Below, piece by piece: positions 1-7,728 of a stretch of DNA of 43,330 bases; within the stretch, counting starts at the first letter, position 1; each line of letters starts with the position of its first letter. The stretch covers positions 1-43,330 of the forward strand of contig UQIB01000024.1 in the NCBI GenBank assembly GCA_900541015.1. Reading direction: 5' to 3'. The position numbers were made by a program, and so were the translations under genes. This DNA comes from an uncultured Collinsella sp. (GTDB taxonomy: Bacteria > Actinomycetota > Coriobacteriia > Coriobacteriales > Coriobacteriaceae). Under the pieces are notes generated by a model. It was not told the DNA's origin and did not search any database. It saw only the letters and a program-made list of their open reading frames with translations.

Positions 1-369
1 CTCGCGCTCGCCCCACACGCAGGCGGGGACGAACGGCGTCACGGACGGGAACGTCATCTTGGCGGGATCGACCTCGGTGCGCACGGTCACCCAGCCGGGG
101 TCCTCTCCCTCCATGGAGATAACGTAGTACACGGCGTAACGGCCGCACAGACTGCGCTCGTCGTTGCCGATGATCACAGGAATCCAGCCGTAGCGCTCGT
201 AATACAGGTAGTGGACGGCCTCGGGCAGCTTGTCCTGCTTGACGGTAATCGTCAGCTGGTCCTCGCACTGCCACTCAACCTTCTCGATAGCGCCCGGCAC
301 TGCGGCGCGCAGGGCCTCGACGTGGCTTTCGCAACGACGAGCGTAGTCCTTCTTTTCAGGTTCTGCCAT
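1..369 (-). CDS. hyfG: Hydrogenase-4 / formate hydrogenlyase large subunit, N-terminal part (partial)
   Basis: This is the first 123 codons of a gene that runs off the left edge of the window. The translation starts MAEPEKKDYARRCESHVEAL and reads through to a VTPFVPACVWGERE segment. That segment is typical of the NuoC-like (30 kDa) domain that precedes the NiFe catalytic domain in HycE/HyfG. The NiFe-binding cysteines lie beyond the edge and cannot be checked. The start follows the hyfF stop by 4 nt and has a GAGGTG ribosome site inside the hyfF tail, so it is translationally linked to hyfF. The role expected from the family is proton reduction to H2 with electrons from formate, on the inner face of the membrane. 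Confidence 0.85.
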   Translation of the reverse strand, partial: MAEPEKKDYARRCESHVEALRAAVPGAIEKVEWQCEDQLTITVKQDKLPEAVHYLYYERYGWIPVIIGNDERSLCGRYAVYYVISMEGEDPGWVTVRTEVDPAKMTFPSVTPFVPACVWGERE

Positions 370-373
370 GGTG

Positions 374-1939
374 CTAATTCACCTCGCTTGTCTTGGTCTG
401 GGAACTGAACACCATGCGGTAGAGAGGAGCCTCGTGGAGCTCTTCGACGCTCTGGTTCAAAACGACGGACGTTGCATCCTCGACGCCGCTCGTGATGGCG
501 ACCGGGGTGGCGATACCGAACCACATGACCACGATCGCGAGGGCGATCTCGGGGATGATCATGAGGGCGGGCACCTCGTGGCGCTTCATGCCCTCGGGCG
601 CCTTGCCGAAGATGGACTTGAGCGCGATGCCGGTAAGGGCAAAGTACACGCCGGTGAGGCCAATGGCCACGAGCACGACCACCCAGATGGGACCGGACTG
701 GACGCCGGCCACGAAGGTGAGGAACTCGGAGATGAACAGGGCGAACGGCGGGAAGGCGGCGAGCGCGAGCAGGGCGATGATGGTGAGCGCTGCCGTGACG
801 GGAGCGATCTCGACGACGCCCTTGATCTTGTTCAGGTCGCGGGTGTGGTAGATGTGCTGGATGTTACCGGCCATGCAGAAGGCGAGCGCCTTCGTGAAAC
901 CGTGGAAGATGCAGTGCAGCAGGCAGGCGGCGATACCGAGCGGACCACCGATACCCAGGCACAGCGCGACCACGCCGACGTTGTCGACGGAGGAGTACGC
1001 GAAGCGGCGCTTGATATCGTCCTGCTTAAAGATGCACAGGGCGGCCACCAGGATGGACAGCGTGCCCAGGATGAGCAGGAGCGTACGCGGATAGGTGTCG
1101 CCCACCGTGATGATGGACAGGGAGTAGAAGCGGATGATCACCAGCATGGCGCACTTGAGCAGCACGCCCGAGAGCAGCGCGGAGACCGGGCTCGGAGCCT
1201 GGGAGTGCGCGTCGGGCAGCCAGGTGTGCATGGGGAACAGGCCCGCCTTGGTGCCGAAGCCGATGACGATGAACGCGAACGCGAGGCGCACGAGCATCGG
1301 GTCGAACTGGTCGGCGTAGGGCATGATGGAGGTGAGGAAGGCGGCCTCATGCGCGTTGGGCATGATATCGGCGGCGTTCGCGTAGATGAGCAGCGTGCCG
1401 AACAGGCCGAAGGCCACACCGGCGGTGCAGACCATCGCGTACTTCCAAGACGCCTCGAGCGCCTGCTTGTTCTTGTAGATGCCCACGAGGAACACGGTCG
1501 ACAGCGTAGTGGCCTCGACCGCCGCCCAGGTGAGGATGATGTTGTTGGACAGGCAGGCGAGCAGCATCGTGAAGACGAACAGGCTGAACAGCGCGTAGTA
1601 CTGCTTGGTGCGCTCGGCCGGCATGGTCTTCTCCTCGATATCGATCTTGATATAGGAGATGGAGTACACGCCGGTGATGAACCCGATGATGCCTACCAGA
1701 AGGACGAAGATCGACGAGAGCGAATCGAGATGGAGCCACAGGCCCAAAGCGTCGATATTCTGCCCGCTCGAGAGCATGGTTCCCGCGGTGACGACCGAAA
1801 GGACAAGGGTCGCCGCGACGGAGATGGTGTTGAGCCCCGCGAAGACGTTGTAGGACGTCGTCTTGGGGAGCGCAGCCATAATCAGGGAGAACACGAGAGG
1901 ACAAGCGAGCAGGGCGACCGTCAGCATTGAAACATCCAT
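374..1939 (-). CDS. hyfF: Hydrogenase-4 membrane subunit HyfF (NuoL/M/N-type antiporter module)
   Basis: A 521-residue polytopic membrane protein, close to the 526 residues of E. coli HyfF. It has the antiporter-module signature around HSQAPSPVSALLSGVLLK, with the conserved lysine in the following helix, and a TLSTVFLVGIYK segment typical of this family. Proteins of this fold are the presumed ion-translocating subunits of complex-I-like hydrogenases. The gene starts 3 nt after the hyfE stop with a GGGG ribosome site and ends 4 nt before hyfG. Order and length both fit a Hyf-type operon and not the simpler Hyc type, which lacks hyfD, E and F. Confidence 0.93.
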   Translation of the reverse strand: MDVSMLTVALLACPLVFSLIMAALPKTTSYNVFAGLNTISVAATLVLSVVTAGTMLSSGQNIDALGLWLHLDSLSSIFVLLVGIIGFITGVYSISYIKIDIEEKTMPAERTKQYYALFSLFVFTMLLACLSNNIILTWAAVEATTLSTVFLVGIYKNKQALEASWKYAMVCTAGVAFGLFGTLLIYANAADIMPNAHEAAFLTSIMPYADQFDPMLVRLAFAFIVIGFGTKAGLFPMHTWLPDAHSQAPSPVSALLSGVLLKCAMLVIIRFYSLSIITVGDTYPRTLLLILGTLSILVAALCIFKQDDIKRRFAYSSVDNVGVVALCLGIGGPLGIAACLLHCIFHGFTKALAFCMAGNIQHIYHTRDLNKIKGVVEIAPVTAALTIIALLALAAFPPFALFISEFLTFVAGVQSGPIWVVVLVAIGLTGVYFALTGIALKSIFGKAPEGMKRHEVPALMIIPEIALAIVVMWFGIATPVAITSGVEDATSVVLNQSVEELHEAPLYRMVFSSQTKTSEVN

Positions 1940-1942
1940 GGC

Positions 1943-2596
1943 CTACCCCTTCAATTCGGTCAGGTCGTGGGAGTCGAGCGACTTGGTGTCGTTCCAAATC
2001 CTCACGACGACGGCGGACATGATGATGACGGCGAAGATGGCGTCGGTGGCGATGCCGATCTCGATGATCTCGGGGGCCGTGGGCGCGAGCAGAGCGAGCG
2101 TCACGTGGCTACCGTTCTCCATAAGGCAGTACCCGAAGATCTGCTTGAGGATGTTGCGCTGGGAGATGATGCACGTGAGGCCGACGAAGAAGTGCGCGAA
2201 GCTGATGGCGAGGGCCGGAGTGGCCACCTCGGCGGTGGGCAGGCTCAGGCGCGTGACCACCGCGAAGCAGACGGCCACCTCCAGACCGGTGAGGATGATG
2301 GTCCAGGCCGGCTTGATGGAGGAGGTCAGCGTGCTATCGGCAGGCGAACCCATCTTCTTGTAGGCACGGTTGAGAATGAACGGAACGAGGATCACCTTGG
2401 TGACGAAGGCCGACGCGGCCCACATGAGAAGCTCGGTGGCACCGGTGGTGAGGCCCAGGGTGAGCAGCACGCCCACCAGGACAACCGACTGGATCGCGTA
2501 CCACTTGATGGCGGACGGGATGGTCTTCGAGACGACCACCGTGGTGGAGGTCACGATCAGAAGACCGCCCAGGATATTGACTAACGAATAACCCAT
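1943..2596 (-). CDS. hyfE: Hydrogenase-4 membrane subunit HyfE
   Basis: A 217-residue integral membrane protein, against 216 in E. coli HyfE. It begins MGYSLVNILGGLLIVTSTTV and contains several hydrophobic helices, including a C-terminal one with TDAIFAVIIMSAVVVRIW. HyfE resembles a NuoK-like small subunit fused to extra helices and is thought to line part of the ion path next to HyfF. A strong AGGAGG ribosome site lies 6 nt before the ATG. It sits between hyfD and hyfF with gaps of 10 and 3 nt, in the same order as in the E. coli hyf operon. Confidence 0.9.
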   Translation of the reverse strand: MGYSLVNILGGLLIVTSTTVVVSKTIPSAIKWYAIQSVVLVGVLLTLGLTTGATELLMWAASAFVTKVILVPFILNRAYKKMGSPADSTLTSSIKPAWTIILTGLEVAVCFAVVTRLSLPTAEVATPALAISFAHFFVGLTCIISQRNILKQIFGYCLMENGSHVTLALLAPTAPEIIEIGIATDAIFAVIIMSAVVVRIWNDTKSLDSHDLTELKG

Positions 2597-2606
2597 GTCC
2601 TACCTC

Positions 2607-4064
2607 CTAACCCATCCAACTAGAGGACAGAGGACCGGCGACGACGACCATGATCATGAGGACGACGAACACGAACGCCATGGCGCGCGGAAGGGGCTGG
2701 CCGGCGGCCACGGTCTCGCTCGGCTCACCGGGCAGGACCTTACCCATCCAACGCAGGAACCATGCGAAGGTGGCGACGGTCTCGACGACCATGACGCACA
2801 CGAGGACAAAGATGACTGTGTTGGTAGCACCAACCGCGAAGCCACCGGAAATGATCTGGAACTTGGAAAAGAACGTGCTCATGGGGGGCACGCCGGCGAT
2901 AGCGGTCGCGGCGACCGCAAAGCCCACGCCCGTGACCGGGTACTTCTTCATGAGGCCCTGGATCTTGGGCAGCATACGGGTTCCCAGCGTGAAGCTGAGA
3001 GAGCCAGCGATGAGGAAGAACAGGGTCTTGGTGAACGCGTGGTTGAAGATGTGCTCGACGGCGCCGTTAAACGCCATCTGGCTTCCGAACACGGAGAGGC
3101 CCAGGCCAAAGAACACGTAGGCGAGCTGCGCGATCGTCGAGAAGGCGAGCAGGCGCTTCATATCCTTCTGGGGCAGGTACATGAGGAAGCCGAAGAGCAT
3201 GGTCACGACGGCGTCGATGATGGCGACCCAACCGACGATCTCGGGGATATCGCCGGCGCTCGCAAGAGCGCGGGCGAACACGCACACGCCGACCTTAACC
3301 ATGGACGCGCCATGAAGGTAGGCGGAAACGGGCGTGGGGGCCTCCATTGCGGAGGGCAGCCACATGTAGAGCGGGAACTGGGCGGACTTGGCCCAAGCAG
3401 CGAACAGGATGAGCAGCAGCACGACGGTCTTCATACCGGAATCGAGCTGGGAGATCGCGCCCAGCGCGAACGTGCCGGTTCCGGCGAACAGGAAGGCCGC
3501 GCCGATGTAGAGTCCCAGAGCGCCGATATGGGTGATGATGAGCGCCTTCATACCGGCCTTCTTGGCCGTGGGCGTCATGTAGTAGCTGATGAGGCCCCAG
3601 GAGCACACACCGGTGATCTCGAAGAAAACGAGCTGGCCGACGATGGTGGAGCTGTAGGCGAGACCGGCCATGGCGCCGATGAACGTGGAGAAGTACACGT
3701 AGAAGCGACGACGGGGCGCGTCGGGATGCTCCTTATTCTTATCGCTCATGTACGGGAACGAATAGATGACGACGAGCAGGCCGATAGCGACGAACGCGGG
3801 TGCGAGCAGCGTGCTCATCCGGTCGAATATGAAGCCCATGACCAAGGTCTGGCCCATACTCGCCCAGGTTACATCGACCGCGTTCATGCCGTTTCCGGCA
3901 AACGTCGCGGCCAAGCCAACGGAAGCGACCGTGGCGATGCCGCCGGCAAAGGCGCAGATCCATTTAGCGTAGGGACGCGGCAGCATGACGATGAGCAGGG
4001 AGCCCAGCATGGGGACGGCGATCGCCACCATGGCAAAGAGGGACAAGCTCGATTCGATTGACAT
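2607..4064 (-). CDS. hyfD: Hydrogenase-4 membrane subunit HyfD (NuoL/M/N-type antiporter module)
   Basis: A 485-residue membrane protein of the NuoL/NuoM/NuoN and MrpA/D family. Its core signature is WLPSAMEAPTPVSAYLHGAS followed by a MVKVGV helix, with a later NHAFTKTLFFLIAG segment carrying another conserved lysine. E. coli HyfD is 479 residues. It is one of three antiporter-like subunits here (HyfB, HyfD, HyfF). This arrangement distinguishes energy-conserving hydrogenase-4 from hydrogenase-3, which has only one. The start has GGAGAA as ribosome site. The gap to hyfC is 16 nt and to hyfE 10 nt. Confidence 0.92.
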   Translation of the reverse strand: MSIESSLSLFAMVAIAVPMLGSLLIVMLPRPYAKWICAFAGGIATVASVGLAATFAGNGMNAVDVTWASMGQTLVMGFIFDRMSTLLAPAFVAIGLLVVIYSFPYMSDKNKEHPDAPRRRFYVYFSTFIGAMAGLAYSSTIVGQLVFFEITGVCSWGLISYYMTPTAKKAGMKALIITHIGALGLYIGAAFLFAGTGTFALGAISQLDSGMKTVVLLLILFAAWAKSAQFPLYMWLPSAMEAPTPVSAYLHGASMVKVGVCVFARALASAGDIPEIVGWVAIIDAVVTMLFGFLMYLPQKDMKRLLAFSTIAQLAYVFFGLGLSVFGSQMAFNGAVEHIFNHAFTKTLFFLIAGSLSFTLGTRMLPKIQGLMKKYPVTGVGFAVAATAIAGVPPMSTFFSKFQIISGGFAVGATNTVIFVLVCVMVVETVATFAWFLRWMGKVLPGEPSETVAAGQPLPRAMAFVFVVLMIMVVVAGPLSSSWMG

Positions 4065-4080
4065 AGTTTCTCCCTTCTCC

Positions 4081-5004
4081 CTACACGCCTACGACGACGA
4101 AGACGAACGCGAGGACCGCGATGCCGACGACGGCCCAGGTCTGGTTACCGAGCACCTTGAAGCGCGAACGGGAAACGGAGTTCTCGAGCACGCCGCAGAC
4201 GACGAAATCGACCAGGCACTTGACGAGGAAGACGACGGCGCCCACGAGAGCGGTGACACCGATGGTCGCGGGCTCTCCCCAGGGGATGAAGATGGAGGTG
4301 AACCAAGCGACGACCACGACCTGCTTCATGCCCATGGCGAGCTTCATCATGGCCAGGGACGGGCCGGAGAGCTCGGCGAGCGGGCCCTCCTGGAGCTCCT
4401 GCTCGGCTTCGGCCTGATCGAACGGAAGCTTGCCGAGCTCCATGTAACAGGCGGCCGCGAAGGCGACGCCGGCGAGGATAACGGCGACGACGCTCGAGAC
4501 GTTGCCCGTAACGATGTGCTGACCCATGGTCGCAATGTCCGTGGAGCCGCACACGATGGCGACGGTGAACAGCGCGATGAGCATGGACGGCTCGATGAGC
4601 ACGCTCATGAGGAGCTCGCGGATACCGCCGAAGCCCGCGTAGGCGTTGGAGGAATCCACGCCGGACAGCGCGAAGAAGAAGCGGGACAGCGCGAGCGCGT
4701 ACATGATGGTGATGGCGTCACCAAAGACGGGCATGGGGCTCTGGAGCGTGAACATGGGCAGGCCCATGGCGAGCATAAACGACACCGCGAGGAACAGCGG
4801 CGGCATGATGCGCAGCACGAAGCTCGAGTCGGAACTCACGGACTCGGGACGCGCCATGAGCTTCGCGAGGTCCCGGTAATCCTGAAGGATGGACGGACCG
4901 CGGCGATTGTGCATCTTCGCGCGAATCACACGGGCGAGGCCGGAGAAGAAGGGCGCGACCAGCATGACCACGAGGCCCTGCGCCATCGCAAGAACGATGT
5001 TCAT
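4081..5004 (-). CDS. hyfC: Hydrogenase-4 membrane subunit HyfC (NuoH-like)
   Basis: A 307-residue membrane protein of the NuoH/HycD/HyfC family. It begins MNIVLAMAQGLVVMLVAPFF, and the cytoplasmic loop contains HNRRGPSILQDYRDLAKLM. This family anchors the soluble hydrogenase arm and forms the quinone-site-equivalent cavity. A central LPFDQAEAEQELQEGPLAEL stretch matches the acidic loop conserved in NuoH/HyfC. A longer open frame continues upstream to 5355, but that part overlaps hyfB and does not read like a protein. The ATG at 5004 has a GGGAGAGG ribosome site and gives the family length. Confidence 0.92.
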   Translation of the reverse strand: MNIVLAMAQGLVVMLVAPFFSGLARVIRAKMHNRRGPSILQDYRDLAKLMARPESVSSDSSFVLRIMPPLFLAVSFMLAMGLPMFTLQSPMPVFGDAITIMYALALSRFFFALSGVDSSNAYAGFGGIRELLMSVLIEPSMLIALFTVAIVCGSTDIATMGQHIVTGNVSSVVAVILAGVAFAAACYMELGKLPFDQAEAEQELQEGPLAELSGPSLAMMKLAMGMKQVVVVAWFTSIFIPWGEPATIGVTALVGAVVFLVKCLVDFVVCGVLENSVSRSRFKVLGNQTWAVVGIAVLAFVFVVVGV

Positions 5005-5021
5005 AATATCCTCTCCCCTCT

Positions 5022-7040
5022 CTAGACCATGACCACGGCGAGCACGAGGAAGACCACGAGCGCCGCGACGATGTAGCAGATGTATACGGAGTAGTTGCCG
5101 CCCTCGATCTTGGAGGCGAGGCCGGCCAGCTTGTCGGCACCCTCGCTCGGTGCATCGACCAGGAAACGGTCGGGCAGGGGCTCGACGCCCTGGGCGACAC
5201 CGGTGAGCTTCTGGAACACGTGCGCGATGGACCAGCAGATCTTGGTGCATACCTCGCGCAGGGTGTAGAGCGGGCCCATGAAGAGTTCGACGTCGGACGC
5301 GAAGCTCGTGGCGACGACGGGCATGTGCTCGTTGGGCTCGTAGCCGCACGCCCAAGGGTCGGTCTTCTTAGCGGGGGCCTTGGCGCCGAGGCAGGACCTC
5401 AACGCGAACGCGAGGCCGGTGAGGACCACGAGCGCGATGGCGATCGCGGGGGTGGAGGTGGCGGCACCGGAAATCTCGTTCACGAGAGACACGCCCGAGG
5501 TGGCTGTGACGGCGGAGCCGGCAAGCACGCTCTGGGCGACGTCGCCCAGAACCGGGGCGATGACCGGGGAGCCGATTCCCAGTACCACGCAGATGGCCGC
5601 GAGGAGCATCTGCGAGAACAACATCGGAGCCGGGGACTCCTTGGCGTTCGCGGCCTCCTGGGAACGAGGGCTGCTCGCGAACGAGACGCCGTAGGCCTTC
5701 ACGAAGCACGTGACGGCCAGGGCACCGGTGATGGCGAGGGCGGCCGCGGAGGCGACGGCGAACACCATGACGACCGGGTCGGAGAGCGTCGAGATGTTGA
5801 ACAGGGACTGGTAGGTGAACCACTCGGAAACGAAGCCGTTGAGCGGCGGGATGGCCGAGATGGCAAGGGCACCGATGAGGAAGCAGACGGCCGTGACCGG
5901 CATGCGGCGGAACAGACCGCCCATCTTCTCCATGTTGCGCGTACCCGTGGCATAGAGCAGGGAGCCCGCACCGAGGAACAGCTCGCCCTTGAACATGGCG
6001 TGGTTGAGCGTGTGGTAGAGGGCGGCCATGAGCGCGATCGTCGCGATGACGTCGTTGCCCAGGGCGTGCGCCGTCATGGACGCGCCGACACCGAGCAAGA
6101 TGATGCCGATGTTCTCGACGGAGTGATAGGCAAGCAGGCGCTTGATGTCGTGCTCGTGGAGGGCGTAGACGACACCCAGGACCGACGAGATGGATCCGAA
6201 GACCAGGACCATGAGGCCCCACCAGAGCTGGACGCCCGAACCCGCGAGCAGGTCGAGACCGACCTTGAGGATTCCCAGGATGCCGATCTTGATCATGCCG
6301 CCGGACATGAGGGCGGACACGTTGGACGGCGCCTCGGGGTGCGCCTGGGGCAGCCAGGAGTGCAGCGGAATGATACCGGCCTTCGCGCCAAATCCGAAGA
6401 ACGCGAGGACGAAGCACGCGGAGGAGACGGCGGGTCCAAAGTCATGCGTACGGAAATCACTGAAGCTGAAGGAACCGCCCACGCCGTTGGTCATGAGCAG
6501 GAAGCTCGCCATGATGAGAACGAAGCCCACGTGCGCGATGACGAAGTAGAGCCAACCGCCCCTAATGGAGTTCTTGTTCTCCTCGATAACGACAAGGAAG
6601 TAGCTCGTAAGGGACATGAGCTCAAAGGCGACCAGGAACCAGAACACGTTGTCGGCGGTGATGACGAGCATCATCGAGGCGACGAAGGTGTTCATAAAGA
6701 AGCCGGCGCGCCCGACCTTGCCCGGGTACTCGTCGAAGTAGGACAGACCGTAGATGAAGCCCGCAAAGGCGAGAATCGAGATGAGGACCACGATCAGGCC
6801 CGCAAGGCCGTTGAGCAAGAGCTCGAGACGGGCGAACGGGAAGAAGAAGACCGTGTTGAGGGACGAAACGTCGCCAAGCACGGCCTCGAGGCCCGCGATG
6901 AACGACAGCACGGCCGCGACGGCGCCGATCAGGCAGCCGGCGGTCTTGGCGGCGTTGTCGGCCTTAATCAGCAGAACCGAGGCGAGCGCACCGATGCACG
7001 AGACGGCAAGCGATGCGATAAACAGCGTCATGCTATCCAT
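5022..7040 (-). CDS. hyfB: Hydrogenase-4 membrane subunit HyfB (NuoL-like antiporter module)
   Basis: A 672-residue membrane protein, the same length as E. coli HyfB. The antiporter signature is SWLPQAHPEAPSNVSALMSG followed by GMIKIGILGI, and a later NHAMFKGELFLGAGS segment carries the conserved lysine. The C-terminal part after about residue 530 contains a cytoplasmic linker (APAKKTDPWACGYEPNEHMP) and a final transmembrane helix, as in HyfB/HycC. Its first 8 nt overlap the 3' end of hyfA, so the two are translationally coupled. Together with HyfD and HyfF it would couple formate-dependent H2 evolution to ion movement. Confidence 0.94.
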   Translation of the reverse strand: MDSMTLFIASLAVSCIGALASVLLIKADNAAKTAGCLIGAVAAVLSFIAGLEAVLGDVSSLNTVFFFPFARLELLLNGLAGLIVVLISILAFAGFIYGLSYFDEYPGKVGRAGFFMNTFVASMMLVITADNVFWFLVAFELMSLTSYFLVVIEENKNSIRGGWLYFVIAHVGFVLIMASFLLMTNGVGGSFSFSDFRTHDFGPAVSSACFVLAFFGFGAKAGIIPLHSWLPQAHPEAPSNVSALMSGGMIKIGILGILKVGLDLLAGSGVQLWWGLMVLVFGSISSVLGVVYALHEHDIKRLLAYHSVENIGIILLGVGASMTAHALGNDVIATIALMAALYHTLNHAMFKGELFLGAGSLLYATGTRNMEKMGGLFRRMPVTAVCFLIGALAISAIPPLNGFVSEWFTYQSLFNISTLSDPVVMVFAVASAAALAITGALAVTCFVKAYGVSFASSPRSQEAANAKESPAPMLFSQMLLAAICVVLGIGSPVIAPVLGDVAQSVLAGSAVTATSGVSLVNEISGAATSTPAIAIALVVLTGLAFALRSCLGAKAPAKKTDPWACGYEPNEHMPVVATSFASDVELFMGPLYTLREVCTKICWSIAHVFQKLTGVAQGVEPLPDRFLVDAPSEGADKLAGLASKIEGGNYSVYICYIVAALVVFLVLAVVMV

Positions 7041-7650
7041 TGTTTACGCTCCCTTCTGCTTTCTCGAACAGGCCCTGGGCCACAGCGGTAACGTCGACGA
7101 CCGGACCGGTTTCGATCGAGCGCAGGCGCTTGGCCTCGTCGAGCTCGCGATCGGCCGCGCCGCCCATGACGGTCAGCGCCTTGGTGGGGCACGCCGCCAC
7201 ACAATGCGGGCCGTCCGGATCGAAGGCGCACAGGTCGCACTTGACGGCGCAGGTGTACTGGCCAGGAGCCCACGTAAGCAGGCTGCTCAGGGACTTAGGA
7301 TACGAAGGGGTCGGGTCGCACATGCCTGCGACACCGGCGATAGACGTGCCATCGGGATGGATGGCTCCGAAGGGGCACGCGATGGCGCACAGTCTGCACC
7401 CGATGCACTCCTGCTCCTTGACGTGGATGCGGTCGCCATCGTGCTCGATGGCATTCACCGGGCAGACCTCGGCGCAGGGGGCACCCTCGCAATGGTGGCA
7501 GGCAAGGGCGGCCGAAATACCGCCGGTCTTCACGAGCGCCAGGCGCGGCGTATCCTGAAGACCCTGCATCCGGTGGGCGTCGGCACAGGCGGACTGGCAT
7601 GTTCCGCAGCCGATGCACCTCTCCGGGTTGATGTCGATGAAGCGGTTCAT
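7033..7650 (-). CDS. hyfA: Hydrogenase-4 electron-transfer subunit HyfA (polyferredoxin)
   Basis: A 205-residue iron-sulfur protein, the same length as E. coli HyfA. Four [4Fe-4S] motifs are visible in order: CIGCGTCQSAC near residue 14, CHHCEGAPCAEVCP near 52, CIGCRLCAIACP near 82, and a C-terminal set beginning CDLCAF and ending ACPTKAL. It relays electrons from FdhF to the hydrogenase module. A GTG codon six bases upstream (7656) is possible. The ATG at 7650 is preferred because AAGGAAG sits at proper spacing from it. The gene overlaps hyfB by 8 nt and is separated from fdhF by a strong hairpin. Confidence 0.92.
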   Translation of the reverse strand: MNRFIDINPERCIGCGTCQSACADAHRMQGLQDTPRLALVKTGGISAALACHHCEGAPCAEVCPVNAIEHDGDRIHVKEQECIGCRLCAIACPFGAIHPDGTSIAGVAGMCDPTPSYPKSLSSLLTWAPGQYTCAVKCDLCAFDPDGPHCVAACPTKALTVMGGAADRELDEAKRLRSIETGPVVDVTAVAQGLFEKAEGSVNNG

Positions 7651-7664
7651 CCCCACTTCCTTTC

Positions 7665-7707
7665 AAAATAACGGGCCGGGCTCCCGAACGTACGGGACGC
7701 CCGGCCC
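7665..7707 (-). terminator. Hairpin between fdhF and hyfA, possible partial terminator
   Basis: A perfect 9-bp stem (7673-7681 with 7699-7707, GGGCCGGGC type) with a further inner CCCG/CGGG pairing is followed on the minus strand by a broken U-run (GTTATTTT). It lies 21 nt after the fdhF stop and about 15 nt before the hyfA ribosome site. It could lower transcription into the membrane genes or fix the 3' end of an fdhF transcript, giving more FdhF than Hyf subunits. The U-run is imperfect, so full termination is doubtful. Confidence 0.5.
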
Positions 7708-7728
7708 AAAAAGCCAACGAGAACGGGA

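Noticed and set aside
368..1930. Long plus-strand open frame of about 520 codons opposite hyfF, and similar ones opposite hyfD, hyfB, fdhF and others
   Set aside because: They are mirror frames of real GC-rich genes: low-complexity Asp/Glu/Gly/His/Arg-rich translations without family features or ribosome sites.
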